Shown one piece after another: positions 45,026 to 55,950 of a DNA stretch of 64,000 bases (position 1 is its first letter; the number at the start of each line of letters is the position of its first letter). This DNA comes from Crotalaria pallida (lineage: Eukaryota > Streptophyta > Magnoliopsida > Fabales > Fabaceae). The DNA is taken from assembly GCA_037953625.1 (NCBI GenBank), contig CM075652.1, positions 36,326,501 to 36,390,500 on the forward strand, written 5' to 3'. The notes under the pieces are model-generated. The model did no database searches, was not told where the DNA came from, and saw nothing but the letters and a program-made list of their open reading frames with translations. Position numbers and translations under genes: made by a program.

Positions 45026-46358
45026 TATGTTTCAAGTACTTTCGGAGCTTAAATGAAGAAAATAAATATGGAGCATGAAATAGGATGAAAAGACCTTGAA
45101 AATGGCGCAAGAACGGAGCGAAACGGAGCCGGAGCAGGTGACGCACGCCCAGGCGTGAGGCCCTGGGCGCCCAGGCGCGAAAAATGCGAGAAAGTGACAC
45201 TGTTTGCTGTTTTGATCATAACTTGAGCTACTCTTATCCAAATGAGGCTATCTTGGTATCATTTTAAAGCTAAGGAAAAGATCCACAACTTTTCCAGAAA
45301 TAGCCTTTCTAAAATTCGTCCATTTTTGGGGTCAAAATCAGTGCCGAAGTTGCTGCCAGACACAAATACGGGATTCTAGAAGGATTTTGATGATAAATTC
45401 TATTTGCAGATAAGATTCTTAAAGATTAGATTATTCTAATAGGATATTATCATATCATACCAATTGGGATTAGTTGTAGACTTTAAATATAGGTTTTTCC
45501 TTTAGGTTTTGTAGACTTTTCAGAGTCAAATTAGAGATTAGAATAAAATTAGGATTAGAGAAAAGAGGCTGTTATGCAATTGAGAGTAAGGAGGCAAGGC
45601 ACAAGGATTGGAGATCAACATTGCTGGAGGGATCCACTTGATGGTTGAAGATCTCTTGGGGGTAATCTGATTATTGTCTATGATTATTAGTTTTTCCCAT
45701 TCCTTGTATTTCTTCTCCCAATATGTATAATTGAACCTCTTGTTAGGAATTAGGTGGATTTGTATGGATCTTAATTTGGCTGTTTATTTATGAATTAATG
45801 TTTTTCCTTTCAAATCAATTGCTTGGTTGTGTTTTAATTACAATTCATAGAATTGATCACTTTATGTTTTGCTTTGGTAATCTGAACCTTAATTGGAAAA
45901 TTAGGATTAAGATTAGACCTTTCAACCAAACAATATAATTACCTAACTCGTAGGAATACTTTTGGGTAATTGTATAACTTTTATAAATTTTACTCACTTA
46001 AGGGATTAAGGGGTAAAGTTTAGTAAGAAACATAATTGCCATGAGGGATCTAGCTTTTATTGTTTCTAGAGTTTTTGATTTATTGGAAAACATATTTTCA
46101 TAATTAATAACCTGATCCTACACTGAAACCAAGTTCCTAACCTTTTCCATATTTGCTTCTAAATCCTTTTTAGTTTCTGATTTGTTTCATTCTACCTTTT
46201 CTCCTATATCTCTTTCCAAACTCTAAACCAATACAAGTTATACATAGTCATCGCAATTAGGTGAAAGAAATTAGAAACAATTTGCAATCCCCGAGTGGAA
46301 CGATAATTTTACTTACTCTTTATTACTTGTGCGATCGGTACACTTGCCGAATTGCCAA
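45026..46358 (+). repeat. Athila/Tat-like LTR or LTR fragment
   Basis: The part 45408-46048 is an inverted, roughly 90 percent similar copy of 63363-64000. The end region ('ccccgagtggaacga', 'ttattacttgtgcgatcggtacacttgccg') is the typical LTR terminus of Athila/Tat elements. No PBS follows. The left limit is set only by the end of H. Confidence 0.55.
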
Positions 46359-46599
46359 CAGTTGGCTGCTGTGAAGGAGATGCTGCTGCTGATGTTGGAT
46401 GATGACTACTACGGTTGCTTCTAGGAGACTTCTACTACTACTGCTGCTACTTTTTCTATATGACCAGCTCTGGAGTTTTATATTTTGAGATGTATATATT
46501 TTGTAGATATACTTATGAGAACTCTAGAGTTATGGTTTATTTTGTTATGGGCTTGTATTGGATCTTGGAGACTTGACTCTTGGACTATGTATCTTATGA

Positions 46600-46634
<35 letters not shown>

Positions 46635-47237
46635 TATGTTTATACTACAACTTGTGCATAGTTCTGCTATTTTCACTTACTTTGATAAAAGTATTTTAAA
46701 AAGTTCGGCTTCGATATTTGTAAAATGGTATCAGTTCCGCAAAACGAAAGAATGGATGGCATCACTTAAGTTTTTACTACGTAAATACAATTTCTAAGAA
46801 CAGATGCTATCTAGATTGAGAAAATATTTCTTTGTCTTAGAAAACGCCGAATTCAGTATAATGTTTTTAAATGATACAAAATCTAATCTCTAAGAATTCC
46901 ATATTTTGTTTTGTGCACCCGTTTCTTTAGAAAATGAAAAGGAAAAATTTAAGTCCTGTATTTTCTAATACTAAACAAGTCCATACTCAACTGAGTAATA
47001 GTCTATTCATTACTCTAATTTCTAAGTATTATATCGAGGGTGTCACAATTTTAACGTATTCCTTTATATTTTATTAATTAGATTATGATTAAAGTTTGGG
47101 TTTTTGGTGTGGCATGTGTTATATATATATATATATATATATTGTGGCTGTACAAAATTGTCTAAATGGGATTTTCGCCAAAAAGTCTTGATTTTCACAA
47201 ATAACAAGTCCTAGGCTGTTGCATGTGCATGATCTAA
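46359..47237 (+). other. LTR-like remnant with two (TA)n tracts
   Basis: A GGGTGTCACA terminus at about 47038-47047 resembles the LTR ends of A, B and H. CTG/ACT triplet-rich text at 46370-46450 and (TA)n at 46601-46632 and 47121-47142 are visible. No gene is recognised. Confidence 0.4.
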
Positions 47238-47437
47238 TTTGTAAAGGTTTTTTTGGTAAAATAAAAATATTATTAAACCACAAGCAAAAAAGATGAATCA
47301 TACAAATCCCTCTATGGTCTATGTGCCACCTTCTAGGAAGGGTTCACCAGCCCAGGAGAGAAAGCCAAAATGAAACATCAGCCCAAAAACCGAAACTGGC
47401 CCAACCAACGCACAGCCCAAAAGCAAAGATAAGGCAA

Positions 47438-50400
47438 CTACAATTCAGACAGTATTCTATTAACTAAAGTGATGTCTTTCCATGTTCTAAACTGGGGAAA
47501 GCATAACGAGATTCGCAAAGCCAGATCCTTCCTCATCACATGCATGACCACAACAACCGATTTACTCACACCCATGAAGATTCGATGATTCCTCTCAGTC
47601 CACACTGCATAAAGAACTGCTGAATACAAGGTAAACACACACTTCCTTCTTGATTTCTCCTTAAAAGCATGCATAATCCATCTGACCCAATTCGAGTACT
47701 TATATGGCCAATTGTTGATACCAATCCACAGGCAAGCTGATTCCAAGAGGTCTTGAGACCAAGGACACTCAAAAAATAGGTGATTTCGCATTTCACCATG
47801 ACCATTGCACAGCACACAGGTTTGGTCTTGAATAAACAATCTATCCTTCGTTTTTAATTTGTTATGTACTGCTAGCCATGAAATAAACATGTGTTTAGGA
47901 ATAGAGGAGGAATTCCAAACAAAACGATGTAATTGAAAATTAGGAATGGATCCCAGTAAGAATAGATAGCCACTTTTGATAGAGTAGAGCCCTGTAGAAG
48001 TTGAATTCCAGTAATCCCCAGTAAATCCAGAAACAAGCTTGTTCTTAACCTTAATAATTTGCTTCCAATGCCAACTGTCCCCTTGTCTTGAGTTAGCTTG
48101 CCAGAAATCCCTGTCTTTCAAATAGATGGAACTGATCCATTTAATCCACAAATACTCCTTTTTAGCCCCAATATGCCAAACTTGCTTCCCTATAGCAGCC
48201 ATGTTCCACAATATAGCATTTTTAAACCCCAAACCTCCATTCTTCTTAGGCCTACACACTGATTCCCAAGCCACTGCAGCATGATATTGCCCATCAGAAT
48301 TAACACCCCAAAGAAATTCCCTACACTTCCTCTCCACACCCTTTAGAACAGCTTTAGGAATGATGAAAATAGAGGCCCAGTAAGTGTGCAAAGACAAAAG
48401 CACAGAATTAATAAGGGTACACCTTGCCTGATAAGATAGATTCTTGGACTTCCATGAATTAATCCTACTGCTGATTTTTTCAATTAGGATAGCACAAGTA
48501 GAATTTGACCACTTCCTAGCTGAAATTGGGATACCAAGGTATCTGAAAGGAAAAGCTCCTTTCTGAAACCTAGTAATGCCAAGGATTTCCCTCTCCCTAT
48601 CATGATCAACCCCTGCCAAGAAAACCTGCGATTTGTCAATGTTAGGCTGCAACCCTGAGCTATCTGCAAACTCCTTAATTGTTGAACAAACAATGCTCAC
48701 ACTGGCTGGATGGCCCTTGCAAAAATCCATCAAGTCATCAGCAAAGGCAAGGCTGACTAACTTATGATTTTTGCACAAGGGATGGAATCTAAAATTCCTA
48801 TTAAGAGTAGCCTTTTGTAGACCTCTAGTTAGAACCTCCATTGCTATGACAAAAAGGAGAGGGGACAAAGGGTCACCTTGTCTTATCCCTCTAGAACCTG
48901 TAAAAGTCTCAGAATCCTGCCCATTAATGCTAATAGAATAGGAAGCAGTAGTTACACACACCATAATCCATCTTCTGAATTGCATAGGGAATTTAAAGGC
49001 TATAAGCAGATCTTCAATAAAGCTCCAGTCCAAAGTATCATATGCTTTCCTGATGTCTATTTTCATTAGACATCTAGGAGAGCAATTCTTCCTACCATAC
49101 AACCTTAGCAGCTCCTGAGAGATCAAAATGTTATGAATAATACTTCTCTCCTTTATGAATGCAGTCTGATTCTCCTGAATAATGCTTGGTAACACCAAAC
49201 TCAACCTTAAGCATAAAAGCTTAGAAATACATTTATAAAGGAAATTATAGCAAGCAATAGGCCTAAAGTCCTTAACCTGAGTAGGCATGTCAACTTTAGG
49301 GACCATAACTAATGTTGTTGCATTAAGGCTTTTAGGCATTATAGAGGTTCTGAAGAAATCACTAATAGCCTTAATACAATCCTCACCAATAATACTCCAA
49401 GCAGCCCTATAGAACCCAGCACCATAGCCATCAGGCCCTGGGGCCTTATCCTTGTGAATAGAGAATGTCACCTCCCTTATTTCATCATGAGTAAAAGGCC
49501 TCAACATCATCAACTGTTGCTCCGCTGTTAAAATAGGACCACAATCAACTATCCCCTCATTCCACATATAAAATTGCTTCCTAGTGAAAAGGCTTGTGTA
49601 GTAATTAGTGAATTGCTCAGAGATTGCCTTCTGACCTGACACATAATTACCTCTCTCATCATAGATAGAAATGATACGATTTCTATACATCCTCTGCTTT
49701 ATTGCTTGATGAAAGATAGCAGTATTCTGATCCCCTTCTTGGATCCAGCACACCTTAGCCTTCTGCTTAAGAAAAGAGAACGCAGCCATGCTAGCTTTCC
49801 TATGCAAATTCGTAACTTCCTTTTCTTCTTGCTGAAGTAAGACATTGGTAGGATCAGAACACAAAAGAGACTGAACACACTCCAGCCTTCCTCTAATCTC
49901 TCTTTCTTTGTTAACAATATTAGCATAGCCAGAGTTATTAAGGGCACGAAAATCCCTCTTTAACAAAGATAGCTTCTTTAAAATTTCCACCATAGGATAA
50001 CCAGTAACCTGCTTCCTCCACCCAGCCTGAACAATAGCTAAAAAATTGTCATCCTCAGTCCACATATTAAAGAACTTAATATTAGGTCTAACAACTTCAA
50101 CATTCTGGTTCCATTCAAGCACAGCAGGACTATGATCAGATAAACCTGGATTCATGAAATTTGCTTCTGATCCAGGCCACTCATCAATCCATCTTTGATT
50201 CACCACAATTATGTCCAGCTTGCAATAGATTCTACTATCACCTTCTTGCTTTTTACACCAAGTAAAGTAGTGCCCTGTAGACTTCAAGTCCATCAAATTG
50301 CATTCATTAAAACAGTCCCTAAGCTCTTCAAACTGATTCACCTCCAAAGGAATACCCCCAAGCTTTTCCTCTGGCTGAAGCATTGTATTGAAATCACCTA

Positions 50401-50815
50401 GGATAATCCAAGGTAGATCAACAAACCTTTGCACACCTTTTAGAACCTCCCAAAGCTCCTTCCTTTCCAAACTGTCATTAGAAGCATAAATAAAAGTAGC
50501 ATAGAAATATTTGTTTGCAATTCTCTCTGTTATCAAACAGTGAGTATATTGCCCTGACCTAGCCATCACTACCACATTAAACATGTCTTTCCTCCACATC
50601 ACCAGTATCCTTCCAATAGTACACAAATCAGAATCAGCAAAAAAACCCCAGCCTAGAGCAACCTTCCACATAACATAGTCAACAACATCACTTCTAAGTT
50701 TATTCTCCAAAACACCTAGAACTCCTACTTTATTCAAACTAAGGAAGTTCTTCACTTCCCTCTGTTTAGAGGGCCCATTTAGCCCTCTAATATTCCAACT
50801 TGCGATTTTATCCAT
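47438..50815 (-). CDS. LINE ORF2: endonuclease - reverse transcriptase - zf-RVT
   Basis: I choose the start Met at 50815 (MDKIASWNIRGLNG), the normal N-terminus of the APE-type endonuclease; a Met eight codons upstream (50839) lies inside ORF1. About 1125 aa. Endonuclease: WNIRG, LENK, LGDFN (about residue 145) and SDHSP (about 230). RT: DKAPGPDGYGAGFY (about 455), FRPIACYNFLYK, KIDIRKAYDTLDW, GIRQGDPLSPLLF and catalytic FADD (about 690). C-terminus: zf-RVT-like region with FVWNSSSIPKHMFISWLA and CVLCNGHGEMRNHLFFECPW (about 960-1025). No RNase H follows. The enzyme would nick target DNA and copy LINE RNA in the nucleus. ORF2 overlaps the end of ORF1 by 8 nt (ATGGATAA). Confidence 0.95.
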   Translation of the reverse strand: MDKIASWNIRGLNGPSKQREVKNFLSLNKVGVLGVLENKLRSDVVDYVMWKVALGWGFFADSDLCTIGRILVMWRKDMFNVVVMARSGQYTHCLITERIANKYFYATFIYASNDSLERKELWEVLKGVQRFVDLPWIILGDFNTMLQPEEKLGGIPLEVNQFEELRDCFNECNLMDLKSTGHYFTWCKKQEGDSRIYCKLDIIVVNQRWIDEWPGSEANFMNPGLSDHSPAVLEWNQNVEVVRPNIKFFNMWTEDDNFLAIVQAGWRKQVTGYPMVEILKKLSLLKRDFRALNNSGYANIVNKEREIRGRLECVQSLLCSDPTNVLLQQEEKEVTNLHRKASMAAFSFLKQKAKVCWIQEGDQNTAIFHQAIKQRMYRNRIISIYDERGNYVSGQKAISEQFTNYYTSLFTRKQFYMWNEGIVDCGPILTAEQQLMMLRPFTHDEIREVTFSIHKDKAPGPDGYGAGFYRAAWSIIGEDCIKAISDFFRTSIMPKSLNATTLVMVPKVDMPTQVKDFRPIACYNFLYKCISKLLCLRLSLVLPSIIQENQTAFIKERSIIHNILISQELLRLYGRKNCSPRCLMKIDIRKAYDTLDWSFIEDLLIAFKFPMQFRRWIMVCVTTASYSISINGQDSETFTGSRGIRQGDPLSPLLFVIAMEVLTRGLQKATLNRNFRFHPLCKNHKLVSLAFADDLMDFCKGHPASVSIVCSTIKEFADSSGLQPNIDKSQVFLAGVDHDREREILGITRFQKGAFPFRYLGIPISARKWSNSTCAILIEKISSRINSWKSKNLSYQARCTLINSVLLSLHTYWASIFIIPKAVLKGVERKCREFLWGVNSDGQYHAAVAWESVCRPKKNGGLGFKNAILWNMAAIGKQVWHIGAKKEYLWIKWISSIYLKDRDFWQANSRQGDSWHWKQIIKVKNKLVSGFTGDYWNSTSTGLYSIKSGYLFLLGSIPNFQLHRFVWNSSSIPKHMFISWLAVHNKLKTKDRLFIQDQTCVLCNGHGEMRNHLFFECPWSQDLLESACLWIGINNWPYKYSNWVRWIMHAFKEKSRRKCVFTLYSAVLYAVWTERNHRIFMGVSKSVVVVMHVMRKDLALRISLCFPQFRTWKDITLVNRILSEL

Positions 50816-52154
50816 GTTGCTTTGGGTGAGAACCCTCACCCTTCAGCTGAGTCCTGCTTCTAGTTTTCACTGGAGTCCAGGGACCTCCCTGATCATTCTC
50901 AGTAGCAGCTTTACCACCACTTCTCATACTATCTTTTGAATTGCTGCCAGTAGTCACCATCTGAAGTTGATTCCCTCCAGCTTCCTTCAATTCCCCTGCT
51001 TCCATAATCATGGCATCCTCTGACTCAACAGCAATGTTAGTAGGAACCACCACTCCTTCTACTTGGACTAAATTCTCCTCTGAATTCACTTCAGTCACCT
51101 GAGCTTTTAGCCTGTCATCCAACTCCTCAATCTCCTCTCTTGATGGCCTCTTTTTTTCCACCCATTGTTTCTTCACATTTCTTCTACACATCTTACCATC
51201 ATGACCATACATGGAGCACTTGGAACATAGCACTGGTTTCCATTCATAAGTCACTCCTTGAGTAATAATATTACCTTTATCATCTTCAAAGAAAACTTCT
51301 TTAGGTAAAACTGCAGGGTCAACCTCTACCAGAACTCTTGCAAAATTGATTCTATTTCTCTCCTGAGTTATTTTGTCAACCATAATAGGGCTGCTCACCA
51401 AGCTTGCTATCTTGCTAAGTGCACCAGCACCCCAAAACCTAGGGCTTAAGTTAGGGAATTGAATCCAAATAGGCACACGATCAATAAAACTCTTTGACAT
51501 AGTCCTACCAGTCCATGGGGCCAAAATAATGGGTTTTTTATCAAAGTGATAAACCCCTATTTCTAACACAGTATTCCTTGCCTCAAGGGAATTAAATCGA
51601 ACAACAACTGTCCCATTTCCATTCATAAGAATTTTGTCTATGCCATATTGTCCCCAAGCCTTTTTTATAAACCCACTAATAACTGAGTATGGAGGCCTAG
51701 CACCCAACACATAACACGTTAGGGCAGACTCCCAGTACTTGAGTTCTGGTTCTACATCAATTGACTCTATTTTTCCAATGGACACACCCTCTTTTAGCTC
51801 TGGCTGAATAAAAGATAGTTTCTCACCTGAATTACGTAGTTTTGTGATATCAAAGGAATCCCAGACAGAGGCTCTCCTTCCTTGAGAGGATTCATTTTGA
51901 TTTGCTGCATCAGTATCATTCTTTTCAATACCTTCATCAATCGCATTTTTCCCTGCCACTGATTTTCCTTTTAATTTCGATCTGATCAAATCAATGCTTT
52001 TCAACAGGTCCGCTGATTGCTTGGCGTTCAAGGTATCCAGTTTTGCAAGATCATCATCATCAATATTAGAAAAGTCCTGTAAAAGATCAGAAGTCTCCTT
52101 ATGTTTCCCAGCAGAAGACGGAGAGGCAGGAGGCCTTCCTTTTTTCTTAGCCAT
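50808..52154 (-). CDS. LINE ORF1: DUF4283 / CCHC RNA-binding protein
   Basis: The likely start is MAKKKGRPPASPS at 52154; an in-frame Met 11 codons upstream (52187) is possible. About 448 aa. A charged N-terminus is followed by a DUF4283-type domain (about 125-265: YWESALTCYVLGARPPYSVI..., VRFNSLEARNTVLE, PWTGRTMSKSF, VPIWIQFPNLSPRFW). Next are a zf-CCHC knuckle CSKCSMYGHDGKMC (about 308-321) and a polar tail. This is the standard plant LINE ORF1, which binds element RNA to form the RNP. Its stop TAA overlaps the ORF2 start, which suggests coupled translation. Confidence 0.92.
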   Translation of the reverse strand: MAKKKGRPPASPSSAGKHKETSDLLQDFSNIDDDDLAKLDTLNAKQSADLLKSIDLIRSKLKGKSVAGKNAIDEGIEKNDTDAANQNESSQGRRASVWDSFDITKLRNSGEKLSFIQPELKEGVSIGKIESIDVEPELKYWESALTCYVLGARPPYSVISGFIKKAWGQYGIDKILMNGNGTVVVRFNSLEARNTVLEIGVYHFDKKPIILAPWTGRTMSKSFIDRVPIWIQFPNLSPRFWGAGALSKIASLVSSPIMVDKITQERNRINFARVLVEVDPAVLPKEVFFEDDKGNIITQGVTYEWKPVLCSKCSMYGHDGKMCRRNVKKQWVEKKRPSREEIEELDDRLKAQVTEVNSEENLVQVEGVVVPTNIAVESEDAMIMEAGELKEAGGNQLQMVTTGSNSKDSMRSGGKAATENDQGGPWTPVKTRSRTQLKGEGSHPKQHG

Positions 52155-52221
52155 TACGGCACAGGCGGTGGCCTGAGAGACCACCACAAGAGGAAAAGAA
52201 AAGGGATTCTTTGTAAAGGTT

Positions 52222-54214
52222 GAGATTTTCTTTGCATGTGTGGTTTGGAAGGGTACCCGAATTAAAAGTAAGCATTTTCATGAAAATGAGTATTTAATGT
52301 TCATGCATGTAGCTATTTGAGTTTGATATGTATAAATATTTATTTTCATGAAATTATTATTATCTAAAAATAAGTTTTTGAATTAAAAGTGATTTTTCCT
52401 TCTATAAGGAGGTCTGGCAGAATTGGCCCTAAGAAGAAGAAAAGGATTTTTAAGTTGCCTTAAGCCTTGATACCTTGCTTTTATTAAAAAGAATGTGTAT
52501 TGGAGCTATGATTTTGTGTCGCATGTCAGTAGTCTTGTTTGTATGTTTTTGGGTGTTAAGAACAAGTTGCTTTTATTTGGTTTTTCATGAAGTTTCGGTT
52601 TTGTTAAAATAAAAAGTGTTAGATGTTATGAAAGTTAGCATTTTGGTTATTTACAAAAGAGAATTGATTTGCCTAAATAAATGTTGATATTTTAATTTGG
52701 TTTGATTTCAAGGATTTGATTAAGCTAGATTTTTATATTTAATAGTAAGAATGAAACAATGCATAGTAGTGCTCTATTTTTGTTGTTATGGCCGAATCAT
52801 GGAAAGGGAAAGAAAATGATGTTTGCTTTGAAAAATGTTTATAACGGAAAGGAAAAGAAAATGTTAAGGAAAAATGGTTTTATTGAAAAACTTGTGTTTG
52901 AGACAAAAAAAAATAGGCTAAATGAAGTTTAACTTGAATAAGTGCCTTAAAAGTGATTTTTGTTAATAAAAATTTGTTGATGTCCAAGTATTATTTTTAA
53001 CACTTTAAGACTAAGACAAGTGATTTGTTGTGATATGATTCTATGTCTTTGGGTGGTATGTGATTGTGAAGTTTTGGATTAATTATGTGATTGAAAAGTG
53101 ATTTTTATAAAACAATGACTATGCTGAAATTTTAATTCGTGAGTGATTTCCCTCCAGGAGGTTTTGATAAATGCTAGTTGTGCTAATTAGATTTCCCCGA
53201 AAATTTCATATGCTGTTTTTGGTGCTATTTAAGTATGTTCTGGAAATTTTGAATGGATTTGAGCTGGTTTTGGTATTTCAAATGAATTTTTTATTATTTG
53301 GAGTTGATTAGGAAACTTAGTAGTTTTGGTTGCAAGGGATTTGGATAAGAGAGACTTGTACAAGTTCAATGACGATCGACTATGATACTTTGTAACTGTT
53401 TTATTTGAGTTAACCTAAGACTCTCTGAATTTTTTTGTGATTTTTTAGAAGTATTTTACTATTTTTACAAGAATTAATCTTGTGAAAACGATTCCGAAGA
53501 AACGAGTTTTTCGAGTTAAACATAAACAGAGTTTTTGAATATAAACTACTCTAAATGACTTGAAATTTCTATGGTAGAACCTTTAACATGTCGTGTGATC
53601 CTCTGTAAATTTTAATGTGATTTGGAGTTGGTTTACTATTTTATTAAAATGCATTTTGCTCTCAGCCAAGTAGTGATAGCTACAGCATCGAGAGGAGTTT
53701 AAATTGAAAACGATTGACTTAAACAGCTCCAAATAACTTGAAATTTTTATTCAGTGATATTGGAAGTGTGAGAAAGGTTTGTACCAAATTTCATGCAATT
53801 CGGAGTTGATTTCTTATTTTAAATAATTGTGTTTTAGCTTCAGATCAGTAGCAGTCTCATTCGATTTTAAAGTCAAATCTGAATAAAAACCTAAGTTCTG
53901 AATGTCCGAACGGTTTGAAAATTTTATATGTTGAACTTTAGCATATACTTTAGTATTTTGGAAATTTTGGGAGTGAAAATATTTAATTCGATATAGTTTT
54001 AGATTTAATCCCTCTAGTTTTCCCGTGTTTGAAGAAACACTCTATTTGACATTTTTTGATATGAATGAACCTTAGTGCATTTTTATATTCATTGGCTGGA
54101 CCTTATAGGTTGATTGTGATGTTTTGATGAATGATTTGGGTAAGATTCGGTTAATTTATTTGCATGATGAGGTTTTTATTACGTAATGCTTGATTCTAGT
54201 ATCCTTAGGTAATT
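52222..54214 (+). other. LTR-like sequence with degenerate repeats, no gene
   Basis: AT-rich text with 'gccgaatcatggaaagg' resembles the R/U5 part of A-type LTRs. At about 53.54-54.0 kb three diverged units of roughly 170-190 bp recur, sharing 'cttgaaattt...', 'aatttnatgnnattcggagttg' and a 'ttttagct...agtagnag' stretch. It is continuous with 47.05-47.24 kb before the LINE inserted. Confidence 0.4.
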
Positions 54215-54642
54215 CACTACTAAAAATAAAATTTTTAGTGACCGCAAATTTCGGTCACTAAATAGCAATTTTCGGTCACTAAACTTGTTAGTGACCGAAT
54301 AGGTGCGGGCATCACAAAGTAAGTAGTGACGGAAAAAATTTTGTCGCTAATTTGTGACGGAAATTTGCAGTCACAAAAAATTTGATTCCGTCGCTAACGT
54401 GGTTACCAAATGAAAAAGGGACCAGTTTAGTGGCGGAAAATTTGACGTTAGTGACCGGAATAACCTTCACTAGTTACCAACCGTCGCTAAAATGGTACAC
54501 AAGGTAAAACAGGACCAATTTAGTGACCGAGTGTTCAGTCACTAAATACAAACAGTCAGTATTTGTGACGGATTTGTGAAGTTTGTGACGGAAAATTTGG
54601 TCACTATTTAAGAAATTTGTGACCGCAACTTTTTCATTAGTG
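54215..54642. mobile_element. Short CACTA-type non-autonomous element
   Basis: It starts CACTACTAAAAATAAAA and ends TTTTTCATTAGTG, imperfect inverted termini with CACTA/TAGTG ends. Inside are many subterminal repeats in both orientations: TAGTGACCG, GTGACGGAAA and CGTCGCTAA. The flanks ATT and ATG differ by one base from a 3-bp target duplication. 428 bp, no coding. Confidence 0.65.
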
Positions 54643-55950
54643 ATGACTTTTTTTTTTTTGAACTACTAATGACTATTTTTATCCCTGTTTTTATCGCAAA
54701 ATATATATTAGCTACATTCACTACAAAAAATGTTGCCATTTCCAACTGTCAAAAAGAAATTTAGAGAAATCTCTGCACCAAATAAATTGATTAGAGAAAA
54801 TATATTATAATAGTGATCATACATCACATTCAGCTATAAAAAATATCTGATATTCAGTATAATTGTTACAATATAATCATGTGAATAAAAAGAACTAAAA
54901 TGTAAGAAATCTAACAATTTACATATGTAATGGATGTCTCATCAGTATGTCTCCAAGGAAAGAAAATAGAAACTAATAATTCAACAATTTACATAAGCAA
55001 TAAGTAAACTCCATATATCTAACAATTTGCACAAGCTTTGGACAACATACTAACAACCTTGCTAACTCCCTCCAACTATTCATTATTATGAGTGAGTATC
55101 TTTTCCATAGCATAAGTTCCATTATCTGTGCAAAAGAGATGATAAAGGTTATATAATAAGATTAAAAAAAATATTTCTCCTAATAAATTATCACAAATCA
55201 AGCAACAATAAATAAGAGCAACAATAAATGGGTATATTTCCCAACTTTTCAAATTGAATAACTTTGCTGCAACAACAAAGAAGAGCAACAAGATATATAA
55301 GCATGACCAACATATATAAGCAAACCACAAGAAAGAAATAGCAGCTTAAGACCAGAAAAAAAAAACATAAAACATGAGTTCATACATTTTACACGGGCAT
55401 CAGTAAGACAGCTAAATGAGGAAATAAAAACTTGTAATTGCATAGGAAGGATCCCAAGCAAATCAATGAGATGCCATACCTATGTGCTAGCATAGTAAAC
55501 TAAAAAACTAAACATAAAGAACAACAAAGAGAACTTCACTTCAAGACACTATCAGGTTCGATAGGATATCATATTTAAGTAAATCAGTATTTGAAAATCA
55601 AAAGCAAGTTACGCAAAACTAACACAAGGTGGAGAGGGAGACTAACATCATCGCAACTGTTGTCATTTCATGAGCTATACTTAAAAGAGCAAATAACTGA
55701 AAAGAGTCACAAACAGCAAGATATAAAATTACAAGGTATAAATCACAACATAGCAGCTAAGAGCCCATGAAATGGATGAGGTCAATAACAAGGGAGAAAT
55801 ACAACAACCAAACTAGAGAGAAAAGGTTAAATAAATATGCAATTGCATTTCACATAAGCTTGAAGCTTTGTCCAACCAAGGAGAGAAGCTACTGGCTATA
55901 CCCCATACTAGTATAGCACAATTTGAAAATACAACAGTGAATGAAGAATG
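54643..55950. other. No clear gene; flank of element F
   Basis: AT-rich, possibly intronic sequence of the gene whose exon lies at 62206-62367. A minus-strand stretch at about 55076-55125 ends with a stop after an AG acceptor-like site (NGTYAMEKILTHNNE), but I recognise no protein. A CACTACAAAAAATG at 54719 resembles a CACTA terminus without a partner. Confidence 0.35.

Larger units (their letters stand above)
47250..52209 (-). mobile_element. Full-length L1-type LINE with 12-bp target duplication
   Basis: Both ORFs are open (ORF1 50808-52154, ORF2 47438-50815, minus strand). The target duplication TTTGTAAAGGTT occurs at 47238-47249 and 52210-52221. The 3' end is a short A tract (T7 in plus reading, about 47248-47254). 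The 5' UTR left of ORF1 is only about 55 nt, so a small 5' truncation is possible. With intact endonuclease and RT, this could be a recently active copy. Confidence 0.92.

Noticed and set aside
54719..54735. Second CACTA-like terminus (CACTACAAAAAATG)
   Set aside because: No matching inverted end or subterminal repeats found nearby.
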